Part shown: piece after piece, positions 35,226 through 42,044 of the stretch
Layout of the letters: each line of letters starts with the position of its first letter
How positions within the stretch are numbered: position 1 is the stretch's first letter
Origin: Stenotrophomonas geniculata ATCC 19374 = JCM 13324
GTDB taxonomy: Bacteria; Pseudomonadota; Gammaproteobacteria; Xanthomonadales; Xanthomonadaceae
Direction: 5' to 3'
DNA: 64,000 nt
Assembly: GCF_001431625.1 (NCBI RefSeq)
Contig: NZ_LLXT01000094.1
Location: 1 to 64,000 of the forward strand
Notes under the pieces: model-generated
The model's input: the letters and a program-made list of their open reading frames with translations, nothing else
Databases searched by the model: none
Told to the model about the DNA's origin: nothing
Program-made: the position numbers and the translations under genes

Positions 35226-35786
35226 ATGTCAATGTCGATCCCGCCGATTCCTTCGCTGGTCCAGCCGGCCTATCACGCCTGGGTGCGCCCGATCGCACAG
35301 GCCTCGTTCTGGCTGTCACTGCTGCTCACGGTCTACTTCGTGATGCAGGGACTACTGCTGTGGCCGCTGCACAACCTTCCGATCTGGCATCTGGTTGAGA
35401 GGGAAGTGCAAGACCAGCACCTGCACAGCCTGATCTGGCTTTTGGCGCATCCGGTGGCCGCGTCGTTGATCGTCGCGCTGCTGTGCCTGGCCTCGACCCT
35501 GGCCAGCTGGGGCCTGCTGCGCGAGCGCAGCTGGGGCCTGTGGAGCTTTGTGGTGATCCTGCTGCTGAGCGCAGTGACCAACTTTGCGATCGCCGGCTGG
35601 TTGGATGTGTTCATGCGTGACGTCATCCCGTTTCTCTCCGACGACGCCCTCCTGCAGCAGGAACTCCATCTGAAACGCTGGTTGATCACGCTGACCGTGG
35701 TGGCCATGTCATTTGTGTTCCTCGGCCTGCAGGGCTGGCTGGCCTGGCGCCTGCTGCGGCCGGACATCCGCTCACGTTTCCACTGA
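35226..35786 (+). CDS. Integral membrane protein of unknown function
   Basis: A 186-residue protein with four membrane helices (FWLSLLLTVYFVMQGLLLW, HPVAASLIVALLCLASTLA, LWSFVVILLLSAVTNFAI, LITLTVVAMSFVFLGLQGWL). No family recognised. AAGGA lies about seven bases before the ATG. It is 32 bases upstream of the cysteine-rich gene group but there is no evidence of a shared role. Confidence 0.75.
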   Translation: MSMSIPPIPSLVQPAYHAWVRPIAQASFWLSLLLTVYFVMQGLLLWPLHNLPIWHLVEREVQDQHLHSLIWLLAHPVAASLIVALLCLASTLASWGLLRERSWGLWSFVVILLLSAVTNFAIAGWLDVFMRDVIPFLSDDALLQQELHLKRWLITLTVVAMSFVFLGLQGWLAWRLLRPDIRSRFH

Positions 35787-35818
35787 GCCCCCCTTTTCCG
35801 CACGACAAGGACCGTTGC

Positions 35819-36937
35819 ATGCGCTTGCAGGCTCTTCTCCCCGCACCGCTGCTGTTCGCCGCGCTGCCAGCCGGCGCCGACGCGTTGCAGTGTGGCGAAT
35901 ACCGCAGCGCCGATGGCGGCATGGCGCTGGTGTTCACCACCCCCAGCAGCGGCTACCACCACGATGGCGGCAGCGAGCCGCAGCCGCTGTGGGTTGATCG
36001 CAGTGCGGCGCAGACGCGCCTGGTCATGCTCGACGATGGCGTGGCGGAGCCGATCCGGATCAGTGCCGATGGCCAGCGCATCGAGGACGACGGGGTGGTG
36101 ACCTACACCCTGCGCCAGTCCCGTGCCTGCACCGTCGAGCCCAGCACGATGGACGGCAGCTGTCGCGCCGCCGGCAGCCACTGCATTGCGCAGCTGCCCA
36201 CGGCCTCTCCCGGCCAGGCCCAGCGCGCGTGCCGCGAGGGCGTTGGCGCGGGCTGCTCGGCGCTGTTGCGACAACTGCGCGATGGCAATGCCGCAGCCGC
36301 TGGTGACACCGGCGCCGCCCTCTTCGAGCGCCCGTCCGCCTGCCGCGAACACACGCCCGAGCATGACCCGCAGGCCTGCGAGGCGCTGACCGGTGATGCG
36401 CTGGCCACCGCGATGTAGCGGGTGGTTGAACGCCTGCAACAGGAAGACGAAGACGCACTGGATTCACCGCTTCCGGCCGCTGCACGCGATCGTCTGCAGC
36501 AGCTGTGCCTGCAGCACCGCAGTGGTCGCTTCTGCGTCGAAGTGGCCGAACAGAAGTTGATCGCGCTGGAACCCGCGTTGGCGGTGCAGGCCCTGCAGGT
36601 GGTCTGCGATGCAGGCCGCATCAGTGCCTGCGAACGCATCGCACCGCTGCGCGATCTCGGCACGGACCTGCGCCTCGTCCCGGCCCAGCGGGTGCCGTGC
36701 GGCCGCTATCAGGCCGACGGTGGCGTGATCGACAGGCTCGACTTCGGCGATGGCGCGCGTGGCCGTCTGCATGACGGCGCGATCCACCTGCAGCAGAACG
36801 GCGAAGCCCTTGTGCTGCGTCAGCTCTGCAATGGCGACCTGCTTGGTATGGATGCGCAGACGGGATATCAGCGTTACCAGCCGGTGCCCGGCACGGCACA
36901 ATGCACGCCCCCGCGCGAGGGCCGTGGTTCGCCGTAG
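35819..36937 (+). pseudogene. Cysteine-rich exported protein A, interrupted by in-frame TAG
   Basis: First of three related genes around hemF. ATG 35819 (after AAGGA) opens a signal peptide (LLPAPLLFAALPAGADA) and a CGEYRSADGG domain, and the frame runs 199 codons to TAG at 36416-36418. Beyond it the same frame stays open for another 172 codons to TAG 36935-36937. That second part aligns with the paralogues: RLQQLCLQHRSGRFCVEVAE against LLRLCREVAHGGFCIRVAEL in gene B, then VPCGRYQADGGVIDRLDFGD. So one point change (for example CAG to TAG) splits a gene of about 372 codons. It also lacks the C-terminal Sel1-like part of genes B and C. Either a recent pseudogene or a readthrough site. Confidence 0.75.
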
Positions 36938-36974
36938 CGCCTGGAGTTTTCCGTTCGATCGTCAAGGAGACGAC

Positions 36975-38591
36975 ATGCATTCACCCGCACCGCGCCGCCG
37001 CTGGCTGGCCTGGGCGCTGCTGCTGGCCGCGCCGATGGCCGCCGCACAGTCACCGCAATGCGGCATGTTCAAGGCCGACGAAGGCAGCGGTACGCTGCGC
37101 ATCAGCTCGCCAAACCGCGGCGAGCAGAAAAACTTCGGCAGTGCGCCCTCTCCGGTCGCGTTCCAGCAGATCGACGGAAAGCTGCAACTGGTGAACCTGG
37201 AGTACGGCCTGCCCAGCGCGCTGCAGGTGCGCGATCGTGGCCGGACGGTCGAGGTGGATGGCACGGTCTACATCCTGCAGGCCCCTGCACAGTGCGCCGC
37301 AGCCGCCGCGCCGACTGAAGGCAGCTGCCTGGCCGATGCGGCGGCGTGCCTGGACAACCGCCGTGAAGCGAGCCCGACCGCGCTGGAGGCAGGGTGCCGG
37401 GAAGGCGTGCCCGGCATGTGCCTGCAACTGGCTGATCGTTGGCACGAGGACGCCAAACCCACGGTCGCGGCCGATCCTGCCCTGGCAAAGGCAGCGCTCG
37501 ACGCCGCCCTGTCCGGCATCAAACTCCCCGCCGCCTGTGACGACGGTGGCTTCGAACAGGGAACCCCGGCGTGTGCCGCCGCACTCGAGGCCGCCCCCGC
37601 AGTGCAGGAGCAGCTGGTCAAGGCGGCGATGACGGCAGCCATGACCGAAGCCGTGGTGACGATGGCAGCGCCGACCGCGCCGGTGATCATTCCGGCCGAG
37701 CGGCGGCAACAGTTGTTGCGGCTGTGCCGCGAGGTAGCGCACGGCGGCTTCTGCATCCGCGTGGCTGAGCTGTCCTGGGAGGCGGGAGATCCCCAGCAGG
37801 CGGTGCAGGCCCTGGTTGCAGCCTGCCCCCCCGGCAATGACACCGCCACCTGCCAGCGCCTGCCGGCGTTGCAGGCGGTGGGTGCATCGTTGCAGCCGCA
37901 GCCGGCAACGGTCCTGCCCTGCGGCAGTTACCGGTCCGACGGCGGCCTGATGGACACGCTGGATTTCGGCGATGCCGGCCTGGTCGGTGTGGGCTGGAGC
38001 AGCCATCTTCGCGCGCGCGTCGAAGCGGGCGACATCCGCATCCGCCACGACCGGGACGGCGACTTCGTGCTGCGCCCGCTGCCCGGCGGGCAGCTGCTGG
38101 GCCTGGATAACTGGACCCGCTTCCAGGTGTTCGTCCCTACCGGGGAGGGCCCGACCCGGTGCAGTGCGCCGAAGCAGTTCAGGGTGCTGCCACTGCCACA
38201 GGATTGCCCGCTGGCGCTGGCCAACGAGGACGGTGCCGACGCCTGCTGCGCGCAGGGCAAGCTGCAGGGCTGCAACATTCTCGGCAACCGTCTTGCGCTG
38301 TCCGGGCACTGGCTGCAGGCCGTCGAGCACTACACAACGGTCTGCCATGCCGGTGTCCGCGAGGGTTGCGAGAATCTGGTCACCGCACAAGGCAACGGTG
38401 CGGAGGTGGACGCGCGTCGAATCCTGGAACAGCTGTGCAAGGCCGACCGCAGCGGCCTGCATGTGGCCTGCGACGTGCTCGAAACCCAGAACTGGGAGCT
38501 GATCACGCTGGGCGGTGCCCTGCAGAAGGCGGTTGACGAGGCGACGGTGGACGACACTCCGGTACCGCGCAATTCCAACCGCAAGCGCTGA
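36975..38591 (+). CDS. Cysteine-rich exported protein B, two CGxY domains and a Sel1-like end
   Basis: A 538-residue protein with a signal peptide (LAWALLLAAPMAAAQ). The first CGxF domain starts at about 27 (QCGMFKADEGSG). A cysteine-rich helical part follows (GCREGVPGMCLQLA, LCREVAHGGFCIRVAEL). Then comes a second domain, LPCGSYRSDGGLMDTLDFGD, at about 315. The C-terminal quarter (ACCAQGKLQGCNILGNRLAL, CHAGVREGCENL) looks like Sel1-type repeats with paired cysteines. Probably periplasmic with several disulphides. Function unknown; it is the intact, complete member of the group of three. AAGGAGA precedes the start. Confidence 0.8.
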   Translation: MHSPAPRRRWLAWALLLAAPMAAAQSPQCGMFKADEGSGTLRISSPNRGEQKNFGSAPSPVAFQQIDGKLQLVNLEYGLPSALQVRDRGRTVEVDGTVYILQAPAQCAAAAAPTEGSCLADAAACLDNRREASPTALEAGCREGVPGMCLQLADRWHEDAKPTVAADPALAKAALDAALSGIKLPAACDDGGFEQGTPACAAALEAAPAVQEQLVKAAMTAAMTEAVVTMAAPTAPVIIPAERRQQLLRLCREVAHGGFCIRVAELSWEAGDPQQAVQALVAACPPGNDTATCQRLPALQAVGASLQPQPATVLPCGSYRSDGGLMDTLDFGDAGLVGVGWSSHLRARVEAGDIRIRHDRDGDFVLRPLPGGQLLGLDNWTRFQVFVPTGEGPTRCSAPKQFRVLPLPQDCPLALANEDGADACCAQGKLQGCNILGNRLALSGHWLQAVEHYTTVCHAGVREGCENLVTAQGNGAEVDARRILEQLCKADRSGLHVACDVLETQNWELITLGGALQKAVDEATVDDTPVPRNSNRKR

Positions 38592-38597
38592 GCCGGC

Positions 38598-38629
38598 CAG
38601 GGCCTGCCCGCAGCTTCGGGCGGGCCCTG
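38598..38629 (+). terminator. Hairpin after gene B
   Basis: CAGGGCCTGCCCG pairs with CGGGCGGGCCCTG over 13 positions (one U-G pair), seven bases after the gene B stop. No U run follows, so it may slow rather than stop transcription into hemF. Confidence 0.55.
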
Positions 38630-38645
38630 CGGTAAAGTACGCGCC

Positions 38646-39542
38646 ATGAACGAATTCGAGCGCGTGCGCGCCTACCTCACCGACCTGCAGGACCGCATCT
38701 GTGCGGCGATCGAGGCCGTCGATGGCCAGGCCCGCTTCCAGGAAGACCTGTGGCAGCGGGCCGAGGGCGGTGGCGGGCGTACCCGCGTGCTGCGTGACGG
38801 TGCGGTGTTCGAGCAGGCCGGCATCGGCTTCTCCGACGTGGCCGGCAGCCGCCTGCCGCCGTCGGCCTCGGCCAACCGCCCGGAACTGGCCGGCGCCTCC
38901 TGGCGCGCCACCGGCGTGTCGCTGGTGTTCCACCCGCTCAACCCCTACGTGCCGACCACCCACGCGAATGTGCGCTTCTTCCAGGCGCAACGCGACGGTG
39001 AAGTGGTGGCCAGCTGGTTCGGCGGCGGCTTCGACCTGACGCCGTTCTATCCGTTCGACGAAGACGTGCAGCACTGGCACCGGGTCGCACGCGACCTGTG
39101 TGCGCCGTTCGGCGAGGAACGCTATGCCGCGCACAAGCGCTGGTGCGACGAGTATTTCTTCCTGCGCCACCGCAATGAAACGCGTGGCGTTGGCGGCCTG
39201 TTCTTCGACGACCTGCACGGCGACTTCGAGCGCGATTTCGATTACCTGCGTGCGGTCGGCGATGGCTTCCTTCAGGCCTACCTGCCGATCGTGCAGCAAC
39301 GCAAGGACACCGCGCATGGCGAACGCGAGCGCGAGTTCCAGCTGTACCGTCGCGGCCGCTATGTGGAATTCAACCTGGTCTATGACCGCGGCACGCTGTT
39401 CGGTCTGCAGAGCGGTGGCCGCAGCGAGAGCATCCTGATGAGCCTGCCGCCGCGGGTGCGCTGGGAATACGGCTTCAGCCCGGAGGCCGGCAGCGCCGAG
39501 GCGCGCCTGGCCGACTACCTGGTGCCGCGCGACTGGCTCTGA
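38646..39542 (+). CDS. hemF: Oxygen-dependent coproporphyrinogen III oxidase
   Basis: A 298-residue cytosolic haem-synthesis enzyme that converts coproporphyrinogen III to protoporphyrinogen IX with oxygen. Standard length and family blocks: [65 protein letters not shown] and [14 protein letters not shown]. It sits between two of the cysteine-rich genes and has its own flanking hairpins. Confidence 0.97.
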   Translation: MNEFERVRAYLTDLQDRICAAIEAVDGQARFQEDLWQRAEGGGGRTRVLRDGAVFEQAGIGFSDVAGSRLPPSASANRPELAGASWRATGVSLVFHPLNPYVPTTHANVRFFQAQRDGEVVASWFGGGFDLTPFYPFDEDVQHWHRVARDLCAPFGEERYAAHKRWCDEYFFLRHRNETRGVGGLFFDDLHGDFERDFDYLRAVGDGFLQAYLPIVQQRKDTAHGEREREFQLYRRGRYVEFNLVYDRGTLFGLQSGGRSESILMSLPPRVRWEYGFSPEAGSAEARLADYLVPRDWL

Positions 39543-39548
39543 TCTTCC

Positions 39549-39573
39549 GGCGCCACGCCTGACGCGTGGCGCC
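39549..39573 (+). terminator. Hairpin after hemF
   Basis: GGCGCCACGC pairs perfectly with GCGTGGCGCC (10 bases, 5-base loop) six bases after the hemF stop, followed by TT. Confidence 0.65.
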
Positions 39574-41158
39574 TTCCCCGCCTGCGGTGCGCCCCGCACC
39601 GGACAGGCCCTGCCCCACTTCTTTCAAGGATGACCCCATACCTGCTGCTGTTTCCCTTCGCCCCCGCGCTGCGGGCTGGCGCTCCCTGCTGTTGCTTGCA
39701 CTGGCCTCAGCCGCGCTGCCGGCATCGGCGCAGTCAATGGCCTGTGGTACTTACACCAACAGCAGCGGCACCACCACGCTGACCCTCGAGAGCGAGGGTC
39801 ACGGCCACCTGTCCGGTCCCTACCAGGCCACCGAAGAACTGCGCGTGGCCCGCGAGCAGGACGTGCTCGGCACCGGCAACCTGAGCACCGGCCGCCTGGA
39901 AAACTGGTTCTTCGAGAACGACGACCGCAACATCGTCACTCCCTATGGCGAGTTCACCCGCCAGCGCTCCGCGGCCTGCAAGGCGATGCCGGAACCGATC
40001 GAGGGCGGCTGCGTGATGAATACCTCGGACTACCTGGAGGCGTTGCCCGAGGCCGCACCGCCGAAGCTGCACGCCTGGTGCGCCGAAGGCGTGGGCGCGG
40101 CCTGCGTGCAGTTGCTGGAAACCTACCAGCAGCAGGCCAAGGACGCAGTCCCCGCGCCTGCACGAGCCGAGCCGCCGAAACCGGAGATCTGCAAGGAGGA
40201 TTCCGCATCCTTCAACGCCGAGGGCTGCCGGGCGATCGCCGAGGTGATCGGGCTGGAGATGATCGGCAAGTCCCTGCTCGGGCTGCAGCATGCGGTCGAC
40301 CCTGCGTTGCCGTCGGCGCAGCTCGATGAGCTGGCCGCATTGTGCCGGCAGCAGCACGGCGAGACCTTCTGCGCCGACGTTGCCGAGGTGCTGTGGAGTG
40401 GTGGACGCCTTTCACAGGCCCACGAAGCCCTGCAGCTGTCGTGCGCGCAGCGCGCGGACGGCGTGGCCTGCGGCCGCGCCAAGGCACTTGCCAGCCTGGC
40501 CACCGCACCGGCCGCTGCACTGGCCCCGGTGCCGGCCACCGCACTGCCCTGTGGCAGCTTTGAAGCCGAATACGGCGTGCTCTCGCAGCTGCGCTTCCTT
40601 GATGGCGGCCTGGTTGAGGCCGAGGGTCGCGACCAGCGCATGCGCGCGCGCCTGCAGGACGGCCGTATCTTCATCCGTCGCGATGTCGGCAGCGACTTCG
40701 TTCTGCAGCCGCTGAAGAACGGAAACCTGGCCAGCGTCGACGGCGGCAACCGCTTCGCCTATTACGAGCGCAAGCCCGCCACAGGCAATGCCACCTGCAC
40801 GCCGCCGGTGGCCTTCGTGGAGATCCCGCTGCCGCTGGATTGCCCGACCCTGGCACGCAAGGACGGCGCAAAGGCCTGCTGCACCGATGGCAAGCTGCTC
40901 GGCTGCAAGGTGGCCGGCGAAGCGCTGTTCGAGTCCGAAAAATGGGCCGCGTCGCTGCCCTACTTCGAGACGCTGTGCGGCGCGGGCGTGCGCGAAGGGT
41001 GCCTGGCATTGGCAGCGGTGTATTCGCACACCGCAGACCCGAAGATCCCGCAAGCCATGGCTGCGATCTGCGCGAAGGATGGCAAAGGCGCGCACGTGGC
41101 CTGTGATGTGGACGCCACCCGCAACTGGCCGGCACTGAAGGCCGAAGCCGCGTCCTGA
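39566..41158 (+). CDS. Cysteine-rich exported protein C, start uncertain
   Basis: Third related gene, up to 530 codons. It has a signal-like core (SLLLLALASAALPASAQ), a first CGTYTNSSG domain, cysteine-paired helices (CAEGVGAACVQLLE, LCRQQHGETFCADVAEVL), a second LPCGSFEAEYG domain and the Sel1-like end (ACCTDGKLLGCKV, LCGAGVREGCLAL). The start given (GTG) lies inside the hemF hairpin and is only the longest open frame. The ATG with a good AAGGA site at 39630 is out of frame; one extra base before the signal core (for example in the C5 run near 39660) would join it. In-frame ATA 39638 stands where a start is expected. A frameshift or unusual start is likely. Confidence 0.7.
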   Translation: MAPSPPAVRPAPDRPCPTSFKDDPIPAAVSLRPRAAGWRSLLLLALASAALPASAQSMACGTYTNSSGTTTLTLESEGHGHLSGPYQATEELRVAREQDVLGTGNLSTGRLENWFFENDDRNIVTPYGEFTRQRSAACKAMPEPIEGGCVMNTSDYLEALPEAAPPKLHAWCAEGVGAACVQLLETYQQQAKDAVPAPARAEPPKPEICKEDSASFNAEGCRAIAEVIGLEMIGKSLLGLQHAVDPALPSAQLDELAALCRQQHGETFCADVAEVLWSGGRLSQAHEALQLSCAQRADGVACGRAKALASLATAPAAALAPVPATALPCGSFEAEYGVLSQLRFLDGGLVEAEGRDQRMRARLQDGRIFIRRDVGSDFVLQPLKNGNLASVDGGNRFAYYERKPATGNATCTPPVAFVEIPLPLDCPTLARKDGAKACCTDGKLLGCKVAGEALFESEKWAASLPYFETLCGAGVREGCLALAAVYSHTADPKIPQAMAAICAKDGKGAHVACDVDATRNWPALKAEAAS

Positions 41159-41171
41159 GGCTCATGCACCT

Positions 41172-41232
41172 GTAGAGCCGAGCCCATGCTCGGCTCCGGA
41201 CGCAAGGCAGCCGAGCATGGGCCCAGCTCTAC
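41172..41232. repeat. SMAG palindrome between convergent genes
   Basis: A 61-base element with GTAG and CTAC ends; GAGCCGAGCCCATGCTCGGC and its partner form two hairpin arms. It fills the gap between gene C and the DUF421 gene, so it could end both transcripts. Confidence 0.85.
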
Positions 41233-41236
41233 AAGG

Positions 41237-41716
41237 TCAGGTGCTCTTCCTCGGAATGATGGTGATGTGCCCGTTGATTTCCAGCAGGGCCAGCTCGACA
41301 TCCTTCACGCCCAGGCCGCCCTGCTGGCGCATGGCGGCCTCGAAATCGGCACGGGTGACCTGCTCGCGACGCAGAACGGCGTCGAACAGGCGCCCATCAC
41401 GCGCGATCACCACGGGTTCTCCTTCAACCAGGCGCTCGATCCGCCGGCTGCGGGTACTCACCCAGCCTACCCCATAGTTGAGCAGGATCAGGGTTGCGGC
41501 CAGCAGCAGGCCACCACCCAGCGAGGTATCGGTGCCCAGCAGCGCGTTCTGCACCGCATTGCCCAGCAGCACGATCAACAGCACGTCGAACGGCGTGATC
41601 TGCCCTAGAGCCCGCTTGCCGCCAAGCCGGACCATGCCCAGCACCACGACATAGACCACCACCGCGCGCAGGATGAACTCCCACCACGGCATTGCCAGTG
41701 CGAACAGGTCGGGCAT
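41237..41716 (-). CDS. DUF421 (YetF-type) membrane protein
   Basis: A 159-residue protein with three N-terminal helices (FILRAVVVYVVVLGMVRL, PFDVLLIVLLGNAV, LLLAATLILLNYGVGWV) and a small cytosolic beta domain (EGEPVVIARDGRLFDAVLRR, GVKDVELALLEINGHITIIP). This is the DUF421/YetF family, whose exact role is unknown; some members act in spore or envelope biology. Confidence 0.85.
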   Translation of the reverse strand: MPDLFALAMPWWEFILRAVVVYVVVLGMVRLGGKRALGQITPFDVLLIVLLGNAVQNALLGTDTSLGGGLLLAATLILLNYGVGWVSTRSRRIERLVEGEPVVIARDGRLFDAVLRREQVTRADFEAAMRQQGGLGVKDVELALLEINGHITIIPRKST

Positions 41717-41779
41717 GGTCTTCCCCTGCGGAGCGGTGGCCCAGCGTGGCGCAGGCCATGGCGTCTGGCAACGGCGCAA

Positions 41780-41901
41780 ATAAAAAGCCCCGCTGACCAG
41801 GGGGAGGTCAACGGGGCCGGGGAACGGGCACTTGGGGAGGAGTCCCCGTTCCGAGATCTGCTCCAGGGGATGGGAGAGATCCACAACAGGCGTTGCGCCT
41901 G
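41780..41901 (-). ncRNA. sX13-like small regulatory RNA
   Basis: A roughly 120-base transcript is predicted on the minus strand downstream of polA. A 5' hairpin (ACAGGCG/CGCCTGT, 41886-41902) is followed by an unpaired pyrimidine-rich stretch (TCTCTCCCATCCCC). A second hairpin has 8-base arms (GGAACGGG/CCCGTTCC) with a CTCCCC loop. A 12-base-pair terminator (41787-41817) has the loop TCCCCCT and a U5 tail. C-rich loops and the place next to polA match sX13, the Xanthomonas virulence sRNA that binds G-rich mRNA sites. Spot 42 and ErsA lie at the same place in other gammaproteobacteria. Seen in sequence: structure and promoter; identity by recall of the family. Confidence 0.78.
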
Positions 41902-41907
41902 TCGAGA

Positions 41908-41913
41908 GTTATA
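41908..41913 (-). promoter_or_regulatory. -10 box of the sX13-like RNA
   Basis: TATAAC on the minus strand, about seven bases before the expected RNA start. The -35 region (near 41930-41936) is weak. Confidence 0.6.
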
Positions 41914-42044
41914 GAAGCACTCCGAACACTAACGGTTCGTGAAGGGGCCCAATTTAATGAACCTCGATCAGGGCAACATTCATGATCGAGTCAGAAACCT
42001 CTGACGAATGAACGAATTCACGTCGTTTTCGGCCTGAAACACCC

